Shown here one piece after another: positions 1 through 8,856 of a stretch of DNA of 64,000 bases. The notes under the pieces are model-generated. The model had not been told where the DNA came from and made no database searches. It worked only from the letters and a program-made list of their open reading frames with translations. How positions within the stretch are numbered: position 1 is the stretch's first letter; the number at the start of each line of letters is the position of its first letter. The DNA lies in contig JAKRSH010000022.1 of assembly GCA_022402465.1 (NCBI GenBank), positions 124,001-188,000 of the forward strand. Direction: 5' to 3'. Made by a program: the position numbers and the translations under genes. The stretch is from Leptospiraceae bacterium (lineage in GTDB: Bacteria; Spirochaetota; Leptospiria; Leptospirales; Leptospiraceae).

Positions 1-1
1 T

Positions 2-2293
2 TTCACAGCATCAGGGACCAACAGTCGACAATGCTTTACATTTACTAGAGTCATTGATGCTATTCGTAATCCTGTAGTTAGCCCAGCCACTATCAAATTT
101 GACAAAGCAATCATGAAGAATGCTTCCAATGAAACTGTAACAGGCGCTTATACAGGAGAAGATCCTTGTGATATAACTGCAACTTTGGAAGATGACGAAG
201 GTCCTGGGATTCGGGTATCGAATATAAACCAAATCATGGAAGAACCAGGAATAGCTACACCTAACAGCGGGACATTTCGAGTTGTACTTAGAACTGCTCC
301 AACATCGAACGTAACCATAGGACTCAATGATACCTTCGATCCTATCAATGCAAATAACCGTGAAGGAAATGCCACACCCACATCCTTAACATTTACAACA
401 GCCAATTGGAATACATTTCAAACTGTAACTGTTAACTCGAATGATGATCTGGAAGTGGATGGGCTGAAGATCTATGCAATAAGAACGAATCCTGCTGTAA
501 GTAGCGATCCTGATTACAATGGACTAAAGCCGAGGGATGTGGTAATCTACAACCGGGACCAAAGTGTTCCAGGTTATGCCTATGAACGATTCGATGCAAC
601 CACAGGAACTACAGCAGCGGCGGGTGGAACGATAACAGGATTTGCAACAGATGAATCCAATCGTATGGTATCCACTTACGCAACCTATAGGTTGAAGCTT
701 CGATCCAAACCTACTGGCAATGTTACTCTTAATTTAAGTACTAACTGTGGAACAAAATGCCAATTGGTTACCACAAGTCTAACATTTACTCCATCCGATT
801 GGAATACCTACCAAGAAATTCGGGTCGAAGGTCGAAGTGATGGTGCTAACACAGGAAATGTAGATTACAACGTCACCTTTACCGTAACATCCACAGATAC
901 TACGTACAGCACAACAGTTGCTAGACCTGTTTTCTCTATACGATCTTGTGACAATGATGTAGCTAGATTGATTCAGCCTTGTAATTTTTCTGGTTCTCCC
1001 TTGGGAACCAGTGGAAGTAGACTATCTGGCGCTGAACCATCTGCGAATACCCAAATCTGGATGATCTCACAGAATAGCCCAGCAAGCACAACAACTGTAG
1101 GTTTATCAAGCTCAGATACAACCGAAGGGACAGTTCCTGGAAATGTAACAATTGACAACACGAATTACAATCGAATGGATACGGCAGGTTCCAATAGAAT
1201 AGTTCTTTCACATGCGGATGATGCTATCGTGGATGGTACAGTTGATTGGACAGTGATCACAGCTACATCTTCTGGGGGAATATCCTATGATCCTATTGAT
1301 GTTTTTGCAGCAACTACGGACAATGAAAATTACTATTATGTAAGAGTTACTGGAAATACCAGTGAAGATACAACAACCACCGCTACGATTGATGTATGCC
1401 TTGGTGCTAACAACCCTTCCAATCCAGTCACTCTGAATCTGGCTTGTACAGTAGCAGGTGATGAGTGTGGAAACCTCTCCACGGCAAGTATAGTATTTCC
1501 TGTAAATAGCCAAGTTGATATTGCAAATGCAAGCAATACAGGTTGCTCTAGTGACGCCAAGAAACAATCCTTTACTGTAACAGGTGCGGATGATACCTTC
1601 GCCGATGGAACCCAGATATTTACCGTTACTATGACCAAATCTACAACAGAACCTAACTATGCCGCTGCACCAGCCACAGTTTCTTCTGGAAACATTAACA
1701 ATTTAGACAATGAACCTGCAGGAAAGAGAGTATTTGTAACCTCAACTTCTTTCAATGGAGAAATGACAGCTCAAGGAGTATTAGGAGCAGACAGCAATTG
1801 CAATAGCAATAAGCCTGGTGGAGTGACAGGAACATATAAGGCTTTAATTGTAAGTAATGGAACAAATCCCGACGTATTAAACAATAGACCGTCTGTTACA
1901 GGATCGGTAGTAATCCAGCCGAATCTTCATTACTACCGATGCACGGGATCCACTTATGCAAATTGCAGTGATGAAAACGGAAGACTCTTTATAGCAGATG
2001 GTGCAGGCAGTTTCAATCCTCTCGGTATGGTTAGAGATTTTTCAAGTACCCTTGCAGATGAATTCTGGACGGGAATGGCAACAAATCTTTCTCCTACTAC
2101 ACAACCTAGCACTCCTGCTTGTGCGGCAACTACCTACCGTCACAATTGTCATGGATTCACCTATAGAAATTGCCCAGATAACCCCAACCCTTCTTTCTAT
2201 GGTCAGATCTGGAAGAACAATGGAAGCGGATCTATTACAAGTTCTGAAGCAGTTTGCACTGATTCCAAGAAGTTGATATGTGTGGAGCAATAG
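2..2293 (+). CDS. DUF1554-family surface protein with Calx-beta-like repeats (5' partial)
   Basis: The reading frame is open to the left edge, so the N-terminus and any lipobox lie outside the window; about 763 residues remain. The body is rich in Thr, Ser, Asn and Val and carries repeated strand-like units with the recurring pattern LTFT..(N/D)WNT.Q.(V/I).V followed by an acidic turn, near residues 120-150 and 250-275. This resembles Calx-beta-like extracellular repeats. The last 180 residues (from VFVTSTSFNGEM, through several Cys, to the closing KKLICVEQ) look like DUF1554, a lectin-like domain found mostly in Leptospira surface proteins. Inference: an exported or surface-anchored protein, possibly binding a host or environmental ligand. 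The exact ligand cannot be read from the sequence. It is followed after 54 bases by the OmpA-family gene on the same strand. Confidence 0.8.
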   Translation, partial: FTASGTNSRQCFTFTRVIDAIRNPVVSPATIKFDKAIMKNASNETVTGAYTGEDPCDITATLEDDEGPGIRVSNINQIMEEPGIATPNSGTFRVVLRTAPTSNVTIGLNDTFDPINANNREGNATPTSLTFTTANWNTFQTVTVNSNDDLEVDGLKIYAIRTNPAVSSDPDYNGLKPRDVVIYNRDQSVPGYAYERFDATTGTTAAAGGTITGFATDESNRMVSTYATYRLKLRSKPTGNVTLNLSTNCGTKCQLVTTSLTFTPSDWNTYQEIRVEGRSDGANTGNVDYNVTFTVTSTDTTYSTTVARPVFSIRSCDNDVARLIQPCNFSGSPLGTSGSRLSGAEPSANTQIWMISQNSPASTTTVGLSSSDTTEGTVPGNVTIDNTNYNRMDTAGSNRIVLSHADDAIVDGTVDWTVITATSSGGISYDPIDVFAATTDNENYYYVRVTGNTSEDTTTTATIDVCLGANNPSNPVTLNLACTVAGDECGNLSTASIVFPVNSQVDIANASNTGCSSDAKKQSFTVTGADDTFADGTQIFTVTMTKSTTEPNYAAAPATVSSGNINNLDNEPAGKRVFVTSTSFNGEMTAQGVLGADSNCNSNKPGGVTGTYKALIVSNGTNPDVLNNRPSVTGSVVIQPNLHYYRCTGSTYANCSDENGRLFIADGAGSFNPLGMVRDFSSTLADEFWTGMATNLSPTTQPSTPACAATTYRHNCHGFTYRNCPDNPNPSFYGQIWKNNGSGSITSSEAVCTDSKKLICVEQ

Positions 2294-2347
2294 GTAAATT
2301 ATAATGATTGAGCAATTTAAATTAAAATACTACAACCCAGGAACAAA

Positions 2348-3070
2348 ATGAACTATAATCTTACCAAAGGAGCCCTGTTTGCTGCAGCATTGCTTGGAAT
2401 ATTTTCACAAGCTCCCCTACTCGCCCTCGATTGGGCAGAGATAGAACAGACAGAAACTTGGCAGAAGATCTGTGGCTGTAAGGTGGCAAAATCAGCCAAA
2501 CAAATGGCTTCTCGTGAAGAAGCGCTAGGTTCTCTCCAAGAAGGAAAATTAGAAGAACTTGGAACAGAAGATTACATGGAGAAAATGTATAAGGGTGTAA
2601 AGAGAGATTTTGAATATTCTGGTACAGAATTTCAACAAGTTTCGGATGGTCTGGAGGCACAGGGTGTTTCCTTAAAGCGAATTGAAGATGAGAATAAACG
2701 CCTAAGAGAAATCCTACTTTCTATAGATGGCGATGTCTCCTTCCCTACTGGTAAATCTGCTTTAACTCCCAAGGCTAAGGATCTTCTTGCCAAAATTGCA
2801 GCAGCAATGGCAGCTTACCCAGAAACCAAGGCAAAGGTTGGTGGTCACACAGATAGTGTGGGAGCATTCCAATTGAATCTTCGTTTATCCAAGGCTAGAG
2901 CCGTTTCTGTAAAAGATGAGATGGTTAAAGTAGGAAATATAGCTGAATCAAGATTTACAGAAGTGGAAGGATATGCGGACCAGAGAAAGATAGTGGATAC
3001 AATTCGTGCTGAGCCCAGAAACCGCCGAACAGAAATTACAATTGGAACAGTGAAAATCGTCCTAAAGTAA
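2348..3070 (+). CDS. OmpA-family outer-membrane/peptidoglycan-binding protein
   Basis: 240 residues. A signal peptide is visible (MNYNLTKGALFAAALLGIFS, cleavage near ALA). A Lys/Glu-rich, probably helical middle section follows. Residues about 125-240 form an OmpA-C domain with the core GGHTDSVG, the segment LRLSKARAVSV and the closing arginines PRNRRTEI. The Asp in GHTDS and the Arg in RNRRTEI are the residues that bind diaminopimelate in this family. The protein has no evident N-terminal beta-barrel, so it is probably periplasmic or lipid-independent and tethers the envelope to peptidoglycan. An AGGAAC sequence just ahead of the ATG supports the start. It lies between two genes for exported proteins on the same strand. 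Confidence 0.85.
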   Translation: MNYNLTKGALFAAALLGIFSQAPLLALDWAEIEQTETWQKICGCKVAKSAKQMASREEALGSLQEGKLEELGTEDYMEKMYKGVKRDFEYSGTEFQQVSDGLEAQGVSLKRIEDENKRLREILLSIDGDVSFPTGKSALTPKAKDLLAKIAAAMAAYPETKAKVGGHTDSVGAFQLNLRLSKARAVSVKDEMVKVGNIAESRFTEVEGYADQRKIVDTIRAEPRNRRTEITIGTVKIVLK

Positions 3071-3143
3071 ATGAAATCCTTACAAATTGATACAAGCTTC
3101 CAAATTTTGTTTTGGAATAAAATTTATAACATAGGATCATCCA

Positions 3144-4460
3144 TTGGACTATAGAAATACAAGAAAATATATTCTGACTCTAAACAAGCAATCTTATCCG
3201 AAAGCAAAATTTGTTTTTCTAAAAGCATCTATTATACTTGCCTTGCTTGTCCTCCTTCTTCCGAAGCAAAGTATACAAGCGCAGAATGCGAGTCCTACTT
3301 CTGAAAATTCATCTCCTAACTTATCAGAGTCTCCCAAATCAGAAAATTCTGAGGCAAAATCTCTTCCTAAGCCTAAAGAGGAAACCAAATCAAAGCCTGG
3401 TGATAGCCATGCTTTGATTTCAGGTAAGGAAGAATTTGCAAAATTCAATGGAGAGTTTGAACATAGATTGCAATTTCGTATGGGAGTTGGACTCGGAAGA
3501 TTGGATTCTGCTATTCTCAATGAGACTGGTAAAAACTGGTTTACCAACTCTATCTTTCGACAAGGTGTAGATCCTGGAGCACCCCTCGCTATTCCCATTA
3601 GTGAATCAAAAAATTTACAAACTACTCCCCAATATAGGGACATTACGTACGGTTATAATAATAAATACGAAATCCAATTTGCGGAAGATTTAACTTTAGG
3701 CAAATATGGAAGGGAAAATCCAGCTTCTGTGAATTTTTTTGCACCAAGAACAGATAACTATTGGGCATCTGCCTTTGAAGGAAATCGTTTGCTTAGATTC
3801 GAAGGAAAAAGCCAGCACCTCAGGTTTTCTTACATACATCCAGTGCTGGGTTGGTTGATGATAGGCCCTTCCTTGAACATTCATAGATATTCTGAGAAGA
3901 ACCAAATATCCTATGGTTCTTATGCCTCATCGCGTCCACAAACAGGTGTTACCGATACCAGGACAACTTGGTCCTTTGGTGGGGATGCTAATGCAGAATT
4001 TTCCATGAAAGGAATAGTCCCTGGAATATTAATGAAGATGAAGCTAACCGATTGGTGGGAGATCCGGTCTAGGTTTGAACTTTTAGATAGAAAAGGAAAT
4101 TTTTCTGTATTCGGCTCCCAACTCATTAGCCAAGAATCTTCATCAACTGGGACAGGTTATACGGGAGTTCTACCAATTTATGGAGGTAAGGCTAGAGATA
4201 AGGGAACTTTATTCTTCCTAGAATCTTCTTTTCGTTACTGTCGCTTTAGTCTAGATATAGGCTTAATCCGAAAAGATTTCAAGAGAAGTTACTCCGAATA
4301 CTATGGTGATACCTTAGGTAGTGTTCTTAGAACAGACTATTCAGCGAGATCAGTGCTAATAGGTTTTTCCGAACTTTCCAATTCTGCCAAGCAAACTATA
4401 ACAGAAATATATATTATGCCAGGGATATCTTTCCATTACGATGAAGAGGGAATCTATTAA
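3144..4460 (+). CDS. Putative outer-membrane beta-barrel protein
   Basis: 438 residues, starting at a TTG codon with AGGA about 7 bases upstream. No in-frame ATG precedes the signal sequence. Residues about 25-47 are a hydrophobic export signal ending SIQAQN. A linker of about 55 residues rich in Ser, Pro, Lys and Glu follows. The remainder alternates polar and hydrophobic residues with many aromatic residues (GLGRLD, YGYNNKYEIQF, LRFSYIHPVLGW, CRFSLDIGLIRKDF), as expected for amphipathic strands of a barrel. It ends in a Tyr. I do not recognise a named family. Porin-like or a leptospiral LenA/OmpL-type barrel are possibilities, but this is inference. The next gene, proC, is convergent. Confidence 0.6.
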   Translation: MDYRNTRKYILTLNKQSYPKAKFVFLKASIILALLVLLLPKQSIQAQNASPTSENSSPNLSESPKSENSEAKSLPKPKEETKSKPGDSHALISGKEEFAKFNGEFEHRLQFRMGVGLGRLDSAILNETGKNWFTNSIFRQGVDPGAPLAIPISESKNLQTTPQYRDITYGYNNKYEIQFAEDLTLGKYGRENPASVNFFAPRTDNYWASAFEGNRLLRFEGKSQHLRFSYIHPVLGWLMIGPSLNIHRYSEKNQISYGSYASSRPQTGVTDTRTTWSFGGDANAEFSMKGIVPGILMKMKLTDWWEIRSRFELLDRKGNFSVFGSQLISQESSSTGTGYTGVLPIYGGKARDKGTLFFLESSFRYCRFSLDIGLIRKDFKRSYSEYYGDTLGSVLRTDYSARSVLIGFSELSNSAKQTITEIYIMPGISFHYDEEGIY

Positions 4461-4504
4461 AAACCTAATTCATAGTATAGGATCGAAACCTTCTTATAAT
4501 AATA

Positions 4505-5272
4505 TTAAGATAAATTCTTAGATCTTAAACTTGCCTGGTAGACAGACTCTAGAATGCCAGAGTTTAGAGAATTTTTTTCCCACTCTGCAAGTCCAAAAAT
4601 AGTAGTCCCACCTGGAGATGTTACACGATTTCTAAGTTCCATAGGATGAGTAGCAGATTTGGATTCCAATTCTCTTTTTAGATACTCTGCTGAACCTAAA
4701 ACAGTTTCAATTGCAATCTCCAAAGATTGATTATAACTCAGACCTGATTTCACACCACCTTCAGCAAGTGCTTGGATAAAACTAAATACAAAAGCAGGAC
4801 CTGATCCACTAAGTCCAGTGATAGCATCCATATTGCTTTCTTTTTCCAAACTTAAGGTAAGCGAGATTGGTGAAAAAATTTTTTCAACAATTGAATAGGC
4901 TTCTTTATCGCCGTAATAAGCTAGCACTCCTTTACCATACACAATAGGAAGATTAGGCATAGTTCTTATTACATAGCTTCCAATAGGTGCTTTATCTTTT
5001 AGGAAAGATAAATTGATTCCAGCTGCGATAGAAATAATTGTTTTGGGAGATTTAATTTTAGAAATTACATCTTCTATAGTATTGGGCTTAACAGCCAAAA
5101 TTAATATATCTGATTTGGAAATGCAATCTTCAATAGATTCTGTGTAATGAAATCTTTCATCTTTCTTTTTATGAATATCAAAAGCTATTTTTTCAAAATC
5201 GTCATTTAATCCGAGATAAATGGCAGATCCCATATTTCCTAGACCAAGAAAACCTACTGTTAATTTATCCAT
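4505..5272 (-). CDS. proC: Pyrroline-5-carboxylate reductase
   Basis: Catalyses the last step of proline synthesis, NAD(P)H reduction of 1-pyrroline-5-carboxylate. The 255-residue product begins MDKLTVGFLGLGNMGSAIY, a Rossmann GxGxxG nucleotide site. The C-terminal dimerisation domain has the family signature LSGSGPAFVFSF and the later TSPGGTTI segment. A longer frame extends upstream to 5302, but the ATG at 5272 has a GGAGAAAG ribosome site at suitable distance and fits the family N-terminus, so I chose it. The start overlaps the end of the yggS gene by 8 bases, implying co-translation. The proC-yggS pairing is common in bacteria. Confidence 0.93.
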   Translation of the reverse strand: MDKLTVGFLGLGNMGSAIYLGLNDDFEKIAFDIHKKKDERFHYTESIEDCISKSDILILAVKPNTIEDVISKIKSPKTIISIAAGINLSFLKDKAPIGSYVIRTMPNLPIVYGKGVLAYYGDKEAYSIVEKIFSPISLTLSLEKESNMDAITGLSGSGPAFVFSFIQALAEGGVKSGLSYNQSLEIAIETVLGSAEYLKRELESKSATHPMELRNRVTSPGGTTIFGLAEWEKNSLNSGILESVYQASLRSKNLS

Positions 5273-5963
5273 AATTTCTTTCTCCAAATATTGCTGTTCC
5301 AATTCGAATGAGATTAGATCCTTCTTCTAATGCAATTTTATAATCTCCAGACATTCCCATAGATAGAAGTCCATTAGAAAAATACTGGTCCCTTATCCTT
5401 CTCAATTCTTTAAATACCTTTCGTGTAAGAATAGGATCTCCATCTGAGGGGCCCATGGTCATGAGTCCTGCAAAATTGCAATATTCATTAGAATATTCTT
5501 CTAGCATTTTTAAGATTGTCTCTAGATCGTTTTCATCAAATCCATGTTTGGTATCTTCTTTGCTAAGGTTGAATTGTAGGAAGTATTGAATCTTTGTTTG
5601 TTCAGAAAAGGCTCTCTTTGTAAGATCTTTCCATGCTCCCCAGGAACCAAGTCCATGTACAAAACCAAAAACACCTACAACCTTTTTTATATTTCCAGAC
5701 TGCAGGGGACCAATGTGATGGAAGATAGGCTTTTTTGAATTGTCAATCTGCCATCTCGCAGAATGATTTTTCTCAAACTCATTCCACTTAGAAGATCCTT
5801 CTTGAACTGAATTTTCTCCAAATATTCGTATCCCCTGTTCATAAGCAGATTCTAAACTTGAAAATGGATGTTTCTTTGAGACCGCAACTAAGGTAACATT
5901 TTCATTACCTGATATTTTTTTTGCTTCCTCTAGAAGTGAGAAATACTTCTCTCCAAAATTCAT
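5265..5963 (-). CDS. YggS/PROSC-family pyridoxal-phosphate homeostasis protein
   Basis: 232 residues, a single-domain fold-type III PLP-binding barrel with no known catalytic activity. Family members buffer free PLP and affect amino-acid metabolism. The motif TLVAVSKKHP puts the PLP lysine at about K30. FGENSVQEG follows, and the C-terminal phosphate-binding region SMGMSGDYKIALEEGSNLIRIGTAIFG is intact. The ATG overlaps the stop of the upstream coiled-coil gene (ATGA), and its own end overlaps proC. This makes a three-gene minus-strand operon with cytosolic PLP and proline functions at the end. Confidence 0.92.
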   Translation of the reverse strand: MNFGEKYFSLLEEAKKISGNENVTLVAVSKKHPFSSLESAYEQGIRIFGENSVQEGSSKWNEFEKNHSARWQIDNSKKPIFHHIGPLQSGNIKKVVGVFGFVHGLGSWGAWKDLTKRAFSEQTKIQYFLQFNLSKEDTKHGFDENDLETILKMLEEYSNEYCNFAGLMTMGPSDGDPILTRKVFKELRRIRDQYFSNGLLSMGMSGDYKIALEEGSNLIRIGTAIFGERNYG

Positions 5964-6817
5964 TTCGCTTCTAAAAGTTTCGACTCAAGTTTTTCTATTC
6001 GTCTTTCTATAGATTCTAATCTAGAATTTGTATCTTGCATATGGACATTTAATTTTGTTTCTAAATTTTTAATTCTTTCCGAATTGGATTTTACATTGGA
6101 AATTGAAGTAGAGTTACTTGAACTACTTGGTTTAGAACTAGATTTAGATTGTACATTTTTTGTTAGGTTGGTTTTTGTTTTAGCAACAGACTGAGATTTT
6201 ATACTTGGTTTTGTTTTAGATGTTGCTAATGAATTTGATTTTGTTTTATTCAAAGGTTTTGGTTTTTCAATAGTGACTTTTGTAGCTTTTTGCTTTGGTA
6301 TAACATTGGATTCATTTTTCGAAACTTTCTTATTATCGATTTTAGATTCACTCATAGGATCAGCCTTATACACAGTTGCTGATGTATCAGACATTTCAGG
6401 CGGAATTGGATTTTCTTTTAAAGAGCTTACAGATGAGCTTGCATCTTTCATCCTTGGTTTAGAATGCATAGGTTTTGATTCTTTCTCATCGCTCATTTCC
6501 ATGCTTTGAGAATTATTATTCGGTTCCTTTTGAGGAAGATTGGGAATTTCAGGGTATTCCTTAGCTTCTGCGTCCATTTTGTAGCTAGGAAGATCCTTAT
6601 CTTCTTCTGCATTAGCCAAATTTGGAGATTGTGAATCTAGCAATGTATTTTTCTCGTCACCAACTATCATTCTTTCGGAACTTTTTCTATTTCCCTGCCA
6701 ATTTGGTAACATTTCTGAGATTTTATCCCGATAGATAAAAGCATAGATACCCATGGATGCAACAATTACAATGAGTGCGGCTGAAATAACTATTTTAACA
6801 TTTTCTCTATCTGCCAT
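5960..6817 (-). CDS. Single-pass membrane protein with Lys/Ser-rich linker and C-terminal coiled coil
   Basis: 285 residues with no named family recognised. Residues about 8-28 are a hydrophobic segment followed by YRDK, so it is probably an inner-membrane anchor. Residues 40-235 are low complexity (Lys, Ser, Pro, Thr, Asn), with runs such as KTKPSIKSQSVAKTKTN. The last 40 residues form a heptad-like coiled coil (LETKLNVH..TNSRLESIERRIEKLESKLLEAK). The shape suggests a membrane-tethered scaffold spanning the periplasm. Its start codon overlaps the oppositely oriented flaA-like start codon at a CCATGG site, and the next gene yggS begins inside its stop codon. A link to motility is possible from that position but is not shown. 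Confidence 0.7.
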   Translation of the reverse strand: MADRENVKIVISAALIVIVASMGIYAFIYRDKISEMLPNWQGNRKSSERMIVGDEKNTLLDSQSPNLANAEEDKDLPSYKMDAEAKEYPEIPNLPQKEPNNNSQSMEMSDEKESKPMHSKPRMKDASSSVSSLKENPIPPEMSDTSATVYKADPMSESKIDNKKVSKNESNVIPKQKATKVTIEKPKPLNKTKSNSLATSKTKPSIKSQSVAKTKTNLTKNVQSKSSSKPSSSSNSTSISNVKSNSERIKNLETKLNVHMQDTNSRLESIERRIEKLESKLLEAK

Positions 6818-7577
6818 GGCTTTACTAATATCGGCTCAGTTAAGCCGTCTCTCCAGAGTATTGCAAATTTTTCTAGTTTTGGCAACCTTTTTTCCAATGG
6901 TTTCTGCACCAAGAAAGCAGGAAGCAGATGACTTAGGACGAGTTGAGTTACTCGAAAGGGTACTCTCAGAGAGATCAACGTATCAATTGTTTTTAATAGA
7001 TGCTTTTGAAAATGAAAATCCATGGAAAATTTTTCGTGGAAATTCCTTTTTAAACCAAACAGAATTTATTTCCAAGACTCCAAGTTCGGAAGCATTTAAT
7101 CTCGAAAATGAAATAATCAATAAAACTCAGACCACGCAAAAAAACCGCTCCTTCATGATTCACTCTTATGTGGAACAACCAGGAATAGATAAATTAGAAA
7201 TTAGACCTCAGGCTCCCATTTATCTACCATCAGGCATCCCAATACGAATTCAATTCTGGGCATATTCTGAAAATGTAAACATGAGTGCTAAATTAATTCT
7301 AGAACAGAAAAAATCCCAAGACTTATATTTGGAATTAGGAAATTTTAAATTTGAAGGCTGGAAAAGAGTGGAAGCTAGGCTTGAAATTCCTGAAAAAAAT
7401 ATTCGTCTAGTTCAATCCTTGCAAATCCCGCTTAAGGTAAAAGGAATACGGTTTTACTCTAACCCATTCCAAACCAAGGGAGCTTTCTTTATCTATCTTG
7501 ATCAAATGACAGTACTACTTGAAACATCAACTGCTATCTATTCTGGATCGGAAATAAAAGATAACTGGGGAGACTAA
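6816..7577 (+). CDS. flaA: FlaA-family flagellar filament sheath protein
   Basis: 253 residues from ATG 6816. The frame stays open upstream to 6753, but that would extend far into the divergent gene. A signal peptide (LQIFLVLATFFPMVSA) exports the protein to the periplasm, where spirochaete filaments lie. The C-terminal half matches the FlaA pattern: FKFEGWKRVEARLEIP, then GIRFYSNPFQTKGAFFIYLDQM, and a terminal DNW, comparable to the closing acidic-Trp end of treponemal FlaA. FlaA proteins coat the FlaB core and help set filament curvature. The gene runs convergently into the two flaB genes. Leptospira has more than one FlaA protein, so I cannot say which paralogue this is. No strong ribosome site precedes the chosen start. 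Confidence 0.75.
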   Translation: MALLISAQLSRLSRVLQIFLVLATFFPMVSAPRKQEADDLGRVELLERVLSERSTYQLFLIDAFENENPWKIFRGNSFLNQTEFISKTPSSEAFNLENEIINKTQTTQKNRSFMIHSYVEQPGIDKLEIRPQAPIYLPSGIPIRIQFWAYSENVNMSAKLILEQKKSQDLYLELGNFKFEGWKRVEARLEIPEKNIRLVQSLQIPLKVKGIRFYSNPFQTKGAFFIYLDQMTVLLETSTAIYSGSEIKDNWGD

Positions 7578-7607
7578 AAAAACCCTGACTCTTTTAATGA
7601 GCCAGGG
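7576..7607 (-). terminator. Rho-independent terminator of the downstream flaB gene
   Basis: On the minus strand CCCTGGCTC pairs with GAGTCAGGG (nine pairs, one G-U) around a 7-base loop, followed by seven T. On the plus strand the same stem has an A-C mismatch, so it is directional and serves flaB rather than flaA. The T run overlaps the flaA stop codon. Confidence 0.85.
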
Positions 7608-7632
7608 GGATCACCTTTTCTATTAAAGGAAC

Positions 7633-8484
7633 TTAAATTCCATTTAATAGTTTTAACACTGAAGTTGGCTTCATATTTGATTGCGCGAGCATCGCCGTAC
7701 CACTCTGCACTAATATTTGTTTTGTTGTAAACGCAACCATCTCTTCTGCCATATCCGCATCTCTGATTCTAGATTCTGATGCTTGCATGTTTTCATAAGC
7801 TGCCATTAAACCTTTGGAAGTATATTCCATACGGTTGTAATAAGCACCCATGTCCGCACGCTGCTTCATGATCTTTGTCAAAGCCGCGTCTGCGATTCCG
7901 ATAACATTATCCGCTTTCTCTGGTGTTGAAAGAGAAATGGGACGTCCATCGTCACCGACCATCTTCAATGCCCTTGAGGTCATAGTTCCAATATAGAACC
8001 TCTCTCTCTGGTGTTGGTTAGGCCCCATGTGAAACCACATAGAAGCATCCTTAGAAGTTCGAGCAAATTGCCCATCGAAAAGTCTGAATTTATTAAACTC
8101 AGCTTGCGATGCAATTCGGTCAATCTCATCCACCAAAGCAGAAACTTCTACTTGAATCATCTGCCTATCCTCTGGGGAGTAAATTCCATTCGAAGATTGA
8201 ACAGATAGAACCCGAATTCTCTGGATGATTTGAGCCGATTGATCCAGAAAACCTTCCGCAGTCTGAATGAAACTCATTCCATCCTCTGCATTTCGCTCTG
8301 CTTGTCTAAGTCCTCTAATTTGAGTTCTTAATTTCTCCGAAACAGCAAGACCCGAAGCATCATCTCCTGATGAGTTTATTCTCATCCCAGAAGATAAATT
8401 CTTCATAGTCTTATCTACTTCCCACTGATTGAACTTTAAAGCTCGATGCGCATTGATCGAGCTTAAATTGTGATTGATAATCAT
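7633..8484 (-). CDS. flaB: FlaB flagellin, filament core protein (proximal to terminator)
   Basis: 283 residues, the usual length for spirochaete FlaB. The N-terminal D0/D1 coil begins [18 protein letters not shown] and continues through [20 protein letters not shown]. The C-terminal coil has [16 protein letters not shown] and ends in the LAQSN/LL region. There is no variable D2/D3 domain, as expected for periplasmic filaments. It is very similar to the neighbouring flaB but not identical; the central segment differs most. An AAAGGAG ribosome site lies 6 bases from the ATG. Its 5' leader is strongly structured. It probably has its own promoter, since a terminator separates it from the upstream copy. 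Confidence 0.95.
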   Translation of the reverse strand: MIINHNLSSINAHRALKFNQWEVDKTMKNLSSGMRINSSGDDASGLAVSEKLRTQIRGLRQAERNAEDGMSFIQTAEGFLDQSAQIIQRIRVLSVQSSNGIYSPEDRQMIQVEVSALVDEIDRIASQAEFNKFRLFDGQFARTSKDASMWFHMGPNQHQRERFYIGTMTSRALKMVGDDGRPISLSTPEKADNVIGIADAALTKIMKQRADMGAYYNRMEYTSKGLMAAYENMQASESRIRDADMAEEMVAFTTKQILVQSGTAMLAQSNMKPTSVLKLLNGI

Positions 8485-8490
8485 CTTTCA

Positions 8491-8573
8491 CACTCCTTTG
8501 CTAACTAACATTAACTTTATCAAAGTTAGTCGGACATTCCATGTCCGGCTGCAAAGGGGAGAAGCAGCCCGAC
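8491..8573 (-). promoter_or_regulatory. Structured 5' leader of flaB with GGA hairpin (candidate CsrA site)
   Basis: Reading along the minus-strand mRNA, GTCGG at 8573-8569 can enclose the rest. GGCTGC/GCAGCC arms pair at 8569-8564 and 8552-8547. Next comes the hairpin CGGACAT-GGA-ATGTCCG (8547-8531) with GGA as the loop, then AACTTT/AAAGTT arms around ATC, then the ribosome site AAAGGAG. The GGA loop within ACATGGAATGT resembles the known CsrA preference for a GGA in a hairpin loop with flanking ACA/TGT. The structure is seen in the sequence; CsrA binding is inference. Confidence 0.4.
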
Positions 8574-8616
8574 ATAGAATCATGCGCCAAAGGATTTATT
8601 CTATTTAATATTCCCC

Positions 8617-8646
8617 TTTATACCATAACAGTACATAATACTTCAA
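8617..8646 (-). promoter_or_regulatory. Candidate sigma-70-type promoter for flaB
   Basis: On the minus strand TTGAAG (8646-8641) is 18 bases from TATAAA (8622-8617). A start near 8610 would give a leader of about 125 bases that contains all three hairpins. A second -35-like TTGACT lies at 8655-8650. The region is AT-rich, so chance similarity is possible. Confidence 0.35.
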
Positions 8647-8760
8647 TAGAGTCAATTTAAAATTATTTTTTAGTAAATTTTTTATAAAAAAATCAAAAAA
8701 TGCTAAAGCTTTAATATGAATTATATTTTAGAATATTTATTTATAATAATATTACAATTA

Positions 8761-8798
8761 AAACAAAAAGGCAAAGCTATCCTAAGGATAGTTTTGCC
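8761..8798 (-). terminator. Rho-independent terminator of the upstream flaB gene
   Basis: On the minus strand a 13-base arm GGCAAAACTATCC pairs with GGATAGCTTTGCC around a TTA loop with one mismatch, followed by TTTTTGTTTT. It lies about 60 bases after the flaB stop at 8857 and separates the two flagellin genes. Confidence 0.8.
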
Positions 8799-8814
8799 TA
8801 AGTTTTTTTTGGAG

Positions 8815-8844
8815 AACCACCAAGAGAATTTACCCTTGGCGGTT
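8815..8844 (-). other. Second hairpin ahead of the flaB terminator
   Basis: AACCGCCAAG pairs with CTTGGTGGTT on the minus strand (ten pairs, one G-U) around a 10-base loop. No T run follows, so it is not itself a terminator. It sits 12 bases after the flaB stop and could stabilise the transcript 3' end. Confidence 0.55.
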
Positions 8845-8856
8845 TTAATTACCGGA

